A stretch of 64,000 nt of DNA from assembly GCA_022059125.1 (NCBI GenBank), contig JAEUWY010000002.1, positions 5,270,001 to 5,334,000 on the forward strand. Reading direction: 5' to 3'. A model generated the notes under the pieces. It saw nothing but the letters and a program-made list of their open reading frames with translations. It did no database searches and was not told the origin of the DNA. Below are positions 43,441 through 55,422 of this stretch, piece after piece (positions within the stretch are counted from its first letter, which is position 1; each line of letters starts with the position of its first letter). A program made the translations under genes and the position numbers. Source of the stretch: Corynespora cassiicola (taxonomy: Eukaryota > Ascomycota > Dothideomycetes > Pleosporales > Corynesporascaceae).

Positions 43441-46400
43441 GACCTCTGCAACCCCAGCTTCTGGACCGCCCCCTCTTCTCACCTCTCGTATCCGCCCCCT
43501 CTGCCTCCCTGCATCCACCGCAGGACACCGAGTGCTTGCTGTCCCAGCTCGATGCCACTCCGCCGTGAAACACAGCGGGCAGATCAGGGCCGATGTGGAC
43601 CGTCCAAGAGGCGTTATCGCTCGACTGGGGCCATGACGGCCGGATCTGCAGCACCATTCCTTGAACCTGATTGATCCCTCAGGGGCACGTTACCGTCCTT
43701 GAGCAGCCACTCCGCCCTGGTGTGCCAACTGCACGGTCGTCGCCTCCGAATTTTTCAGACTTGTCTTCGCCTCTCAACCAGTCTGCCCGTTTGCTGGACG
43801 AGATGGACTGCCCGGCACTAGAACCAACACTCGGTTGTACTCTACTCTTGGCCATTCCGAAGCGATAGGACATGCCGGGCCTACGAAATTACGCCGTTGC
43901 CCAGAAGCGCCCTCCCATGGGTGAGATAACGCCATGGAATCACGTGATCGGCCTTTCAGTGCCTCGGAGGTCAGGCACGGGTTGAGCCAGGTTGTATTGC
44001 TACGTCGAGAGTGTGGACCCCGAGACTCTTCGACCAAGCTTACGTCATTTCAGATGAATGGCGCGACCTGTTCCTGGCCTTCATTTGTTTTCCCCCATAT
44101 GTCGCGCCCGAGCTTTCCTTGGCCAGGGTGCTTACTTTTCTCAAGCTTGCTGCTGTGCCTGATAAGGAGCAGAAGACCGTCCCCAATTTGTTCCTCTCAA
44201 CAACTCGACATTCCTAATGTGCCAAGTCGTGCACATCGGCCAAATCCATCTACCAACATTAGAACCGAACCAAGATCCAACAATGAGTTGCACTGGCGTC
44301 TGGTCTGGTCCATCTCATGTTTGGACCCGCTCTGATGTGTGAACTGCAGTTGGTGATGCATCTCGATCTATCTCGAGTGGCCCTGGGTGTCTCTGGTTAT
44401 CCCGTCTCAACTTGATGAGCACAGATCAATCTGGTCTCCTTGCAATGACATTCATATCGCAAACCCTCAGCATTTGCGAGAACTATTTTGATATTTGAAT
44501 CAATGCAGGCCTTCCGTCCCCCTAGTATTTGTTTTCTCATTCAATGCGCCTTCCCCCACGTCGTCGACTCGAATCCCGCATTGTTATCGGCAAAGCTATT
44601 GTGGCGGAACAGTCAATGTACCCACCTACTCCCTTGCGGTGCGATCGTCTCGGGAAATCCAGCTTCATACCGATAGGTTCCAGAACCGTTGGCTTGCAGC
44701 GTCTGCACTGCTTAGACAGCTACGGCGAATATTGTCCAGATATCCAACAGTTCGCAGAGGATCTAATCTCGATAAACAGGCGCATGCTAGCGCCGTAATT
44801 CCATCCGTCCTCCACGGCACGTTCCCGTCCTTGAACCCCTATTCGCGGTTACCGGCACGTTTACGCCTCATCTGGAAGCGCTTTTGAGATCGGAACACGG
44901 GCTCGCTGCATGATGGGAGACTCAGGGGCACTGGGACCGGCATGTTGATCCCGCTCGTTGAATTGGATAAGGCAGGGAGCGTGATGACCTGCCAAGTGAC
45001 CACAAGCACTGGTTTGTTGACACCAACCACGTTGATGCCAGGACAAGTTGTTATGGTTGCCCATCGATACCCCAGTGCAAAACAGAATTCTGCTCGGATG
45101 ATTCTGTTGCTACAAATACACCTTTGCAGCACTCCCTCGGCGGTCGCTAACTATTCGATGCAATTTCTGCCTGAAATGCCTTTATCACCGTTTGCGTATT
45201 GTCAGCACCGTATCCTTCGTAGTTCGGCTTGGTGGTACAGTGTACAGACATGGGGCTTCTGGTGTGGATGTAATAGCAGAGGAAACCCCCTCTACTCTCA
45301 AGTTTCAAGCATAACTAGGCAAATCGCACGCGGACTGGGGTCCTATATCGCACATAAATACACAGAGGCTACCCTTAACAATGCCCGGAGATGTAGAAAG
45401 TGTAGGAGACTCGCGGATACTATCAAGTTTACATCAAGAAAACCAACGATATACTCAGTGTTCGATGATGGAAATATGCATGCTAACCTCTGGCAATATC
45501 AGTCCAGTTTTCTCGAGTCAATTAGTCGCCGCCCTGCCTGCGTCTCCATTCGACAGCACAGTTTATCAGCATTCCGATTGATGCCTAATCTATGCCACAT
45601 GTATCATGAACCGTGGAACTCGATTCCGCCCTTGAGGCTGCCTATACAGCGTCCTCGGCATCTATCAACTCTCGAAGTATGCTACATGTACAATCTGTCT
45701 GAAACCTATCAAAAAGTCAGATATCCGTCCACAAAGCCAACACCTCAGCCCAATCTTTCATTGTCTATCCCCTCCCCCGCTTTGTCCAAGAAGACATGAA
45801 GTTGGTTTTATTGTGCTGCTTTCCTCTAATATAGAACACCCAGCCGCAGTTGTACGGTTCATACTACTTCTGAGAAGGCATGATGTCTAATGGCTGTTGC
45901 CTGGTGCTCAGGGAGACTATGTCCATGGCGCCAAACGCTCACGTATCAATGATGACGCGATGCTGCAGTGAAGTTAAGCCTGACAAGCTAGTACATATGT
46001 ACGCTGATGCTAGGCATCCGTAGGTACTCTAATGGCTAACACTTTGGGTGCGAGCTCAACAGTGGTTGGGACAGGCTGGCTATTGGGGGATAAGGAACAG
46101 ATGAAGAGGTATTCCAGTGTGCCGAGTGATGTCCTGGGGGAGCGTTGGGTGTGAACATGCCATTGACTGTTTCTTTCGGGTCATAGGGTTTGGATATGCA
46201 GCTTGGTTCTCTTAACTTGGATGGAGTGTCGAGTGCTGTAGCAATCTTACAAATCCGCATCGCCGTGGATTTGGCAGGAGTACTATGCAATGATAGTCCA
46301 GGTGATGGTGCTTTCTGTATTTCTATTCCATACGGACACCTAGCTAAGGGTTCAGTGCTTCCTGTGTTGTTGACTTTAAGACCCAAGTAACTAGAAGAAA

Positions 46401-47909
46401 ACCGATCTTATGTATAGTCAGCCCGAACTCGCGATGTCTACCATGCGCAAAAACATTCATAAAAGAAGCTACTGTTTGTTAGCTGACAATTCCAACTTTC
46501 TTTTCCTGGTTGAATTCGATTCGGCCTAGAAGCTGTTAGCAAGAATAAAAGTTTAGTCCTTTGGTGGGTGCCACTATAGCAGGCTTGTAGTGAGAGCATG
46601 AGCGAGTGCGGTGGTTTTGCTCTTGCCAACTCGCTGCACCTCGCTCACTTTACAATGCGTTATTTTCACTATTGCAATAGCAGAAAACCAGCGACTTAAT
46701 ATCCACTGCTTGGTTTTCTTGTACCTGGATTAAGGGAGAAAGCATGCTGCAGCTATACTATGCAAATCTCACGCGCAAAAAGTTGTTCTGTTTTCTGAAT
46801 ATATGAAGAAGAAACTGGGGACACTCAACCATTACAGTGGCTTATCAGTCGATTTTAACGCTTTCAGATACCTATATGTAATGCAAAAAAGGCCATCCGA
46901 TATGCCGCTGCTTCGAACCCGCGATATCGTCAAGGCGCGAAAAAAAGACCAAAAAGAAGGGCCTATTTGTTAGCATGTCTCAATCCATTATGAATTCATC
47001 TCCTGTTTGTAGGTGACCTAGATGCTATTAGCAACTCATGATGTTACAGCTCTGTAAGTTGTATATATAGGCTTATAATGGGTAGGACTGCAGGTTGTGT
47101 GGTGGGACTGCGCTTCCTCTGTTGACAGTGACAGCCGTTTGCGCAAACAACACTGCGCCGCTGACCCCCATAGCTTCACACGCAAAGAAAAATAATGCAT
47201 TTAATTGGACATAAAACGGAGCGTGTTATTTTAGCCAAGCCATGTTTCTGTATTAGTACATCCCAGGACTGATGTATGAAGCTCTTTTGCGTTCGTTATA
47301 TTGGAGTAGATATGCCATCCTCTGGCTGGAACAGCACTCGAAAGCTAGGGCTAAAACTATTTCACCAATTACTATGTCGTTCTACCACCGCCTAGTATTT
47401 TTCCCCCCATAAAACCTATAGTTTAAAACCAACATAGTGTGTGGCTGAATGGCAACCCAGTTTTTTTTTTTTTTTGGAAGGCCACTTATCATGTCCAAGT
47501 GACATGGTACTGGCTCTCCTCTTCTCTTTCCTACAACAGGAAGGCCATTTTATACAACGTGCCTCGAGAAACTATCTTCTCAGTATCAGAGTCGTATCTT
47601 GAATGAACAGACAGGTATGGGGTATGAAGTCAAGAGGGAACATCATCTCAATGGCTTATGACGGTCATCTGAAGACAGGATACTTGATCATATGTAGTTT
47701 TATTTCATGATGTAACGCTTAGTCTGCAATGGTAGACAGCCACTCGAAGAAATCTAGGAAAAGACAGTCGTGACATCGTTTTTGATGGATCTCATATCAC
47801 CATCGCATCGTGTACCAACCAAACCCCCTTCCAGCCGAGACCCAGCAGAGAGGTCTGCCGCAGAGAAAACGAAAGGGCCGTCAACATTGGCCAACCCAGC
47901 CAACCCACC
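43441..47909. other. Gene-poor region, 4.5 kb
   Basis: No recognisable gene. A 285-codon frame at 44942-45799 has unbiased composition and no motif. From about 46400 to 47500 the DNA is AT-richer, with a T15 run at 47461-47475. A block around 46711-46745 and another at 46990-47025 recur in similar form near 57514 and 58335, suggesting a degenerate dispersed repeat. Confidence 0.5.
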
Positions 47910-49106
47910 CTACAACCCCCTCAAAAATTTCAACAACTCCTCAACCACCCTCTCCGGCTGCTCCTGCTGCGGCCAATGCCCCGCCCCCTCTACAAACACC
48001 GCCCCCCTGAAATCCCCACACGTCTCCGGCAACCTCTCCAGCGCCCCCGGCTGCTGGTAATTCCCCCAATCCCTCTCTCCACTGACAAACGCCGCGGGAC
48101 ACTCAATCCGCTTCCCCGCAAACACCTCCAGATCCCTCAACCGCGCCCCATCCGTCGCAGTGCGGTACCAATTCAAGCCGCCCTGAAACCCCGTGCGCCC
48201 CCACTCCTGCACATACACGTCGAGCTCCTCGTCTGAGAGCCAGGCCTTTGTGGCGTCCGGGTCGGGCTCCTCGGCCATGAGCGAGGCGATGGTTTCGGGC
48301 ATGCTGGCGTGCAGCGGCATGATGTAGTAGAGTGGCATCTTGGCGAGCTCGGATGCGGACCAGGCCTGCAGCGGGAACGGCGCGTTGGGCGCGTAGGCGG
48401 CGGATTTGACGTGGAAGTAGCCGCGGAGGAAGGGGCCGAGGCCTTGGACGGGGACGCTCCATTGCAGGGCAGCGACGGCGGTCGAGTTGTACAGCTTGTA
48501 GTGTTTGCGGGGCGGGGTGAGCATGGCGAGGTCGCGTGCGATGTCCGGTTTGGCGGTGCCGCCGCCGGTGCTGCCCTGGTCGTGCTCGTCCTTGTCGTTG
48601 GTGCGCGGCTGGAAGGCAATGTTGAAGGGCAGGGGCTCGGCTTCTTTGTACGGATGGCTCATCATGACGACGGATTTGAAGAAGTCGGGACGTATCAGGC
48701 CGCACAGGCTCGCGGTCACGGCGCCGAAGTCGTGGCCGACTATGCAGGCCACGCTACGGTGGCCCAACGCGTGCACCAGCGTCACCGCGTCCCGGACCAG
48801 GTTCGTCATGCTGAACTGTGCCATGTCGACGCGGGCGTAGGTCGAGTCGTCCCAGCCCAGTGTGCGTCCGTAGCCCCGCTGGTCGTAGGCTACCACGAAG
48901 TAGCCCGCGGCGGCCAGGGCGGGCATCACTTTGCGCCATGAGTAGGCGAGCTCCGGGTAGCCGTGGACCAGGAGGAGGAGTGGGTTGGAGCGGGAGCCGC
49001 TGGTCAGGACGTGGAAGACGAGGTTGTTGGTGGGGGTGTGGACGTAGGTTTCTGAGATGGAGGAGGGGAGGGGGAGAGGGGGGAAGGGGGTGTTGGATGG
49101 GGACAT
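47910..49106 (-). CDS. Alpha/beta hydrolase, epoxide-hydrolase type
   Basis: 398-residue single-exon protein from the ATG at 49106. The frame stays open upstream for 86 more codons, but that part is charged, then pyrimidine-coded and lacks family similarity, so the internal Met (MSPSNTPFPP) is preferred. HGYPE at about 48-52 gives the oxyanion-hole motif HGxP. YDQRGYGRT follows, and the nucleophile is Asp126 in VGHDFGAV. The cap region includes LYYIMPLHAS and GGLNWYR, the latter carrying the ring-opening Tyr typical of the group. The catalytic His is in GAGHWPQQEQPERV. This set fits soluble epoxide hydrolases rather than lipases, which use Ser. Substrate unknown. Strand composition switches from C-rich to G-rich along the gene. 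Confidence 0.9.
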   Translation of the reverse strand: MSPSNTPFPPLPLPSSISETYVHTPTNNLVFHVLTSGSRSNPLLLLVHGYPELAYSWRKVMPALAAAGYFVVAYDQRGYGRTLGWDDSTYARVDMAQFSMTNLVRDAVTLVHALGHRSVACIVGHDFGAVTASLCGLIRPDFFKSVVMMSHPYKEAEPLPFNIAFQPRTNDKDEHDQGSTGGGTAKPDIARDLAMLTPPRKHYKLYNSTAVAALQWSVPVQGLGPFLRGYFHVKSAAYAPNAPFPLQAWSASELAKMPLYYIMPLHASMPETIASLMAEEPDPDATKAWLSDEELDVYVQEWGRTGFQGGLNWYRTATDGARLRDLEVFAGKRIECPAAFVSGERDWGNYQQPGALERLPETCGDFRGAVFVEGAGHWPQQEQPERVVEELLKFLRGL

Positions 49107-50683
49107 GACGGAGGCGAGAGGAGGAGGAGGAGGAGTAGGAGTAGAAATTTGAGAAATGAATTGAATGAACGAATAGAGAAGAAGGAGACGGAGACGATGA
49201 TGTGCGTTGAAAGGAAAGATTTTTTTGTATTGTAGTGTTGGATCTCTCTCAACTGACCCCTCTTTCCACTGCGCCTTTTTTTTCTCTCGCTCTTCCCAGC
49301 TCTTTGTTGTTCTTTTCTTTGAAGAAAACTCGAAATTCTCGCCTCGCAGTTGGTCAGTCCACAAGACGTCAAGGAAAAGGTCGCGCCCGCAACCAGGCGA
49401 CGGGCGCTACAAACTATATACAACAAACGGGTGGGGAAGGCTCCCGCACCTTCGGAGTAAACCGCGGCGAGCCACAACGATTTCCGGCGGGTCGGATCGC
49501 ACAGCACCAGGACAGCACAGCAGACGGGCCGGCCGACGGCGTCATTGGCCGGTGTCCAGAGCCGCGGGCAGAACGATCGAGTGGGCGGCGGGCCTGAGGG
49601 ATGTACAGGCGGGCAGGGGGAGAGCCAGGTCGAGTGAGGCACAGCTCGGGGGGGAAATGGTGGTGTTTGTCTGGGTATGGGATATGAGCGAGTCAGCTGC
49701 TTGCAACGAGACCGGTCGGAGCAGGGCCGGCAGGGCCAGCAGCGGGGTTAGCGCAGTCGGGGCGGGCTGCAGGGCGACGGATAGAGGAGTGGTTGCGTAG
49801 AGCCTACGCAGGCGGGCTGGTGAGGGAGGGAGAAGGGGGTGAGAGATGATGGACGGGTGCAGGGCCGGGCTGCACGTGGTGCTGGAGTGGGTGGCACCGC
49901 AGCACGGCAGAAGGGTGCAGAGGGGGCTCGCCAATCTCAGTCAATCTGTGTATGATTGTGCAATGCAGGAGCGTTGAGATGATGGCCGGGTGCTGACGTG
50001 TGCTGGCGTGCGAGGGCCATGGTGGGAGAGTCTACCTGGTGGAGGCGTACACACATGTACCTACCTAGGCAATCTACCCACCCAGCGGCCATGGTCCACA
50101 GAGGGCGGCCCCCGGGGCAGAGACAGGGTCCTCTGTTTCCCGCAGCAGGCCGGGCCGATCATGGGTCAGGCCGGGCTCTCCCTGGGGCACTGTGGCCTTT
50201 TCTCCGTGGGCACGCGGCGATCGGTGGATGACGATGGAGGCGCAGTCCCAAGCTCGCTGGCGGGTGATCCTCAAGCTTGCCTGGGCTCGTCTCTCCATTT
50301 GTTTTGGGGCCATCCTCGCTCGCATCCCGCTGACGCTCCTTTTTTTTTCTCCATCGCCATCCTCTCGCCCAGCAGGCCGCTGTTGGCGCCGCCCTGCTTC
50401 GTCGCGTCGCCCTGTTTCGCCGGCCTCTCGCGGTAGCAGCCCGCCGCACCACTCGATCCGGCGTTTCCACGGCGTCAGTAATCAGCAACGCACCGCGCGC
50501 ACACTAGACGCCCTTGGACGCCCGTCTACATGACATCACGCCCACGGCGCCCTGAGTGCTGCTAACCTCCGCTGCTAAAACAACACGTCCGCCATCGTCC
50601 CCGTCCCCGTCCCCTTCGTCTCGCTCCTCCCCACCCGGCCATGCAGTCGCGACTGCCGTAGCTCCATCCACGCCCAATTGACC
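49107..50683. other. Intergenic between divergent genes
   Basis: 1.6 kb of GC-rich DNA with CT/GA-rich blocks (49110-49330). Frames at 49207-49800 and 49990-50436 are low complexity. Presumably holds the promoters of both flanking genes. Confidence 0.5.
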
Positions 50684-53600
50684 ATGTTCCGCCGGCGGGC
50701 CCCGTCGAACCCGGTGCGTGCTGTCCGCGAGCTCTCCGACCTGCTCGACCTGCTCGAACTGCTCGAACTGCTCTCCCTCCAAAACCCCCCCTGGCCCGCC
50801 AGACTGACTGCATGCAGGCGCACAAGACCCCCCCGAGCGCCTCCGCCTCCCTCGCCGCCACCAAGGCCTTCGTCAGAGACCGCGAGTCCAATGCCTCGCT
50901 GTCCTCGGCCGCCGCCGCTGCCGCCCTGCGCACCCATGCCACCGAGCCCACCCAGGTCGGCGACACTGTCACAAAGCGGATGGCGCGGAGGCAGTCGCTG
51001 TCGTCGCAGGGCAGCGGAAGCCAGCGCCCGGGTCCTATGCGCCGCCATTCGAGCTCCGGATCCATGACGGAGCGCTCCTTTCGCGCACCCTCACCCCGGA
51101 ACAGCCCCGTTCCCAGCCACGACGATGCCCCGCCCGTTCCCAGCGTGCCCAAGGACGTACCCGCCGCCTCCGCCGTCCACCGCCGTGCCTCGAGCCTCGA
51201 GCCGCCCTACCGTAATGCGTCGCCCGTGGGGCGCGGCGGAGGCCGCGGTCTGAGTCTCGACAGAGCGAATCCGGCGCCCCAGAGAGGCCAGGGACATGGA
51301 GCACGCGCCGCCAGCCTGTCGCAGGTGGTTGAACATGATAATGACGACAACAACAGCCCGCGCTCCATCAACTTCTCGCGCCCCATATCCCCCCAGCAGA
51401 CAGCCGCACCCCCGATCCGGACCGCTTCACAGCGCGGAAACAGCGGTTGGTTCAGCGGCCCAGTCGTGAATCCAGAGGCCACCTTCAGAGGGACCAAGAC
51501 CAAACCCAAGATCCAGCAAGGAGTCACGGGCTACGACCTCCACAATGCCCAGCAATCTGTACAGAATGCCGTGGATCGGCCTGTCAAGAAGAACCAGTTG
51601 GCCCACGGCGTCGAGGGGATGCGCCTCTCTTCTGGAAGTATGCGTGCGAAGCCCACGGGAACGGCCGTGCAGCAGAGACAGCCACAACCGGCGCCCACTG
51701 CAGCTCCCGAACGCCCCCGACCCGTCGATCCTAAATCTCCGTACGCCGTCTACGATCCCTCTTCTCGGACCTTTATACACAAGCAGGATGCCATGGCCCT
51801 GCATAGGCAGTTGAGCCAGGAGGATGCTGCCTCATCGCACGACTATGTGACCCAGCACATGACGAGACCACACGAGTATGCTTCGCCACAGCAGCCGAAG
51901 CCCGCTCGGAACGTCGCACAGAGTCCTCCAAGTCGAGCCCAATATGTTGAACGGGAGCCGAGCCCGCTGCGTCAGGAACACTCAAGGTCTCTCTCACCTT
52001 CAGTCGAGGAGGAAGAACCCGAGGAACCAGAGGAGGTGGAGATGCGTCCTCCAACGCCGCCATCAGTCTCGCACTCTCCGGCCGGCGCAATTCTGCCAAG
52101 GCAGAGCTCAGAAGAGTTTGGTGGATTAGACATCAAGTCTCTGGACGAAGGTCGCAGTCCGCGAAAGATAGATACAGCCGTGGCGAGTGCTGTGCGCGAA
52201 GCTACCGACAGCCCGGTCTCGCCAAAACAGGTTCCGACCCAGGATGGGCCATACCCCAGGCTAGGCACTCCCATCAACCTGGAGCCTTTGCGCTCTGGAC
52301 AAGGGCGGGGCGGTGTCAGGACGCATTCCCTGAGCCCGCCACGGAATGCGCACTTTGCGGCTGTTGCCGTTGAACTTCAGAGCGGCATCAGGCATCAGCC
52401 ACCCCCAAGATCAGTCTCACCAGCCAAGTCTGCCTTGAAGTCCTCGCCATCTGTATCGAGACGCAGCAGCTCGCCGGTTAATGACGGGCGAGTATATGGC
52501 CGGGCAGAACCCAGCGAAGCCTCTGATACCATGTCCGAGGACGGTACCAGGAGGAAGAAGAAGAACGTCAGAGTGAGCTTCGACGAGGACGCCGTCATTG
52601 CTGGCGTTTCCGCGTACCCGGAGGCCGAGGCACCGACGTCATCTACGGGCTTGGGTGCACCGCGCTGGAGTACTAACAACCAACAAGACCTCGATGATGT
52701 GTTGAAGCCACGACCAGTTCTCCCTTCGTTCGGCAGCATACGCTCAAGAAACAAACGACAAGACTCAGCGGGCGATGTTCCGGAAAAGGTCACAGAAACG
52801 GTCTCATCCTCTCTATCTGCCTCTGTCGCTTCAATGGGCGAACCCTTGGAGTCGTCCAGTGATCACGCGCTTGCCGGTATACTCGCCCAGGATTTTGCGG
52901 AAAAGAAACCTGCCAAGGACTCGTCCAATGAGCCACTCCCGCCGGAGGTGACGTCTGTCGAAGGCACAGGCTACAATTCTGAATCAGACTCGAGCGATAT
53001 CTTCGAGCCAGCCTCGCCTGAGTCTCAAAGGAGTGACATCACAAGGGACCGCGAACAGCCTACCCCTGAACCCGAGCCCAAGTCTTTGACAACACCTGAA
53101 CATAAACCGTTGGCACCAGAAGTTCCCACTATTGCTGTTCAGCCTGCGAGCCCCAGTCCACTTGTGGAAAAGCCTGAGCCCATGTATTTGCCCCCATCAC
53201 TGCCGGGTGGCTGGGATGAGGAAGAGTCGGATCAGGAAGTCAAAGAAAAGGTTGAAGACAAGAACATCACCCAGCCTGTGCCATCTCCAGCACCCACAAA
53301 GGTGGAGACCCAGCCACCTGTAGCTCAGCCCCAGGCTAAAGATGAAGACTCATCCGATGATGACAGCAGCATCTACAGCGATGCGTACGAAGAGCTCACG
53401 GATAATGAAGATGACGGTTTTGGCTCCATAGATGCCGTGGTCGAAAGCCCGTCCGTTGGTCCTTCTTCGGGCATGATGTTTTCAAATCACGCGGATAAAC
53501 TGGTCGAACCTACACAATCTGCTCTGCGGAATGAATATCTCGAAGAAGCCAGGCAGCCCAGTACTTCTGCGGATTTGGATGCTACTCGCCAACACTGGAA

Positions 53601-55422
53601 TGATGTGCATGATGCACAGAAACGACAAAAGCACGAGGGTTCGGTAGAAGAGTCGCCTCCAGTTGCTACACCCAAAAGAAAGCCGTCAAAGAAGAGCAAG
53701 GAGCGCAAAGCAAAATCAAACACTGTGACTGCGACTGCAGCAGCTCCAGCCCCACGTCAACCAGAAACTCCTGTTCAGCCGCGGAAGTCTGCCATGAAGA
53801 AAACCTCACCGAGCCCGCAGGCTCCCACGACACCCCAATTTCGCAAGTCTATGAGATCTGGCACCGACCAGGAAAGGCCGCCATCGTCTGGTCAGATGAA
53901 GAAGACTATGCGCTCCACAACCCCTCAAGCTACACCCGAAACTCATATGCGGAAGAGCATGCGCGGATCCGAGCCAGCTGGCGAGGCTCGTGGGCCGTCT
54001 GGATTGGCTGCATCGCGCTACAGCATGCCCCCTCCTGAGTCGAAGCAGCCAAAAGGCGCACTACAGAAGAAGCATATTCCGGCGACGAGTGCACCCAAGC
54101 CTCGGCCACAGAGCATGTCGGCGGCAGCCCACGCCAGCAGACCTCCTGCACCGCCACCTGCACCTAAGTATGACAGCGACTCGGACGCATCCGCTAGCAG
54201 CTTCCAGCGATCTCGCCCGCGAGCTTCGCGCAGACAAGATAGCGGCAGGTATACGATGCGCGCTTCGATGAGGTCTGGACCTACACCATCAATGAGACCT
54301 GCACCAACCATGAGACCGATTTCACCTCCAGAGCCGTCGTCGCCGCCAGCGACTGCACTGCGCAAGTCTATGCGCCCATCTTCGCCGCCGACTGAGTCGG
54401 CCGCAATGAGATCGTCCAAGTTTAGTATCAGATCCTTGTCCCCAGCTGGCAGATTCAGGTCTACAAAGAGCTCGATCAGCGGACCACCTGCGTCGCCTTC
54501 CACTCCTAAGAAAACGTCTTCGAAGATGCCCTCGTTCGGGAAACCCAAGTCCAAACCTGAAGCCGAAGCCCCTTCCAAGTCTCGGTTCAAGAGCCGATTT
54601 GCCGATTCCAGCGACGAAGAAGAGGAGGAAGAACGGCCCAAGCGGTTCCAGAGCCGCTTCGCTGACTCTGACGAGGAAGACAACTATCAATTGCCGCCTG
54701 GTCTCGCCCCTGTACGCGGCATCCCGCGCAAGCCTGGGGAAGAAGATGGTGACTCGACGGACCTGGAAGAGGAGCTCAGCGATAACGAGCCCCCAACTCC
54801 CAAAGCCAAGGAAGTCGAGAAGAATGGGCGCCCTACCAATGGCGTCACGAATGGGCACAGCGTCAATTTTGCTGCCGAACCGCTACAGAAGAGCAAGCAT
54901 GCACCTGAACTGCCTTCGTTCGAGTCCGGGAAGAAGAAGAGCAAGCGCGGCTTCTTTGGGCTAGGCAAGAAGAAGAAGAAGACCAGCTACATTGAAGATG
55001 AGTCTACGCCTCCAGCAAAAGCTTCCCTTGATATCCCGCTGCCACCGGAACCGCACAACAAGGACCGCACTCTCACGCCCATCAACGAAGACAAGGAAGT
55101 AGAGGCCAAGCAATCCGCCGTTACGCGCTCGCCCAAGCTCCAACGCCGCTCCCTCCAGCACCGTTCTACGTCCGACTCCTCCTGGCCGCTCGCCGAGCCG
55201 CCAAAGATTGGCGAGGAAGAGCGCCCCCAGAGTTCGGACGGCCTCCCGTCGCGCCGCATTTCCCTCCGCCCCACGCTCAGCAAACGACACTCGTCGCAGG
55301 TCTCAGAGGCGAAAACAGCGCCGGATTCGCGGCCGGACAAAGATGTTGGGGTCGTGGGGCGAGCGGGCACAAAGAAGAAGAAGTTTCAGGGCCTCAGGCG
55401 CGTGTTTGGCTTGAATGACTGA
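50684..55422 (+). CDS. Very large intrinsically disordered Ser/Pro-rich protein
   Basis: I do not recognise a named family. The preferred model has a 30-nt first exon (50684-50713, MFRRRAPSNP) and an intron with GTGCGT donor, CTGAC branch and GCAG acceptor, then an uninterrupted exon 50818-55422; 1,544 residues. Starting at the ATG at 50812 is an alternative in the same frame. Near the N-terminus lies SASLAATKAFVRDRESNASLSSAAAAAALR (quoted only as pattern SLAA.KAF...SN.SLSSAAAAAALR), probably the most conserved block. The rest is Ser/Pro/Glu-rich. A central RKSMR-type motif recurs five or more times at about 990-1190, a duplicated SRFADS-DEE motif lies near 1260-1290, then PPGLAPVRGIPR. The C-terminus is basic (GFFGLGKKKKK) and ends in FQGLRRVFGLND. 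Likely a scaffold. Confidence 0.85.

Noticed and set aside
44942..45799. 285-codon plus-strand frame
   Set aside because: No motif, unbiased codon use and no sensible start context; it lies in a gene-poor region and looks like a chance frame.
48103..48941. Long frames on both strands over the hydrolase gene
   Set aside because: Shadows produced by the high GC content of the hydrolase coding sequence.
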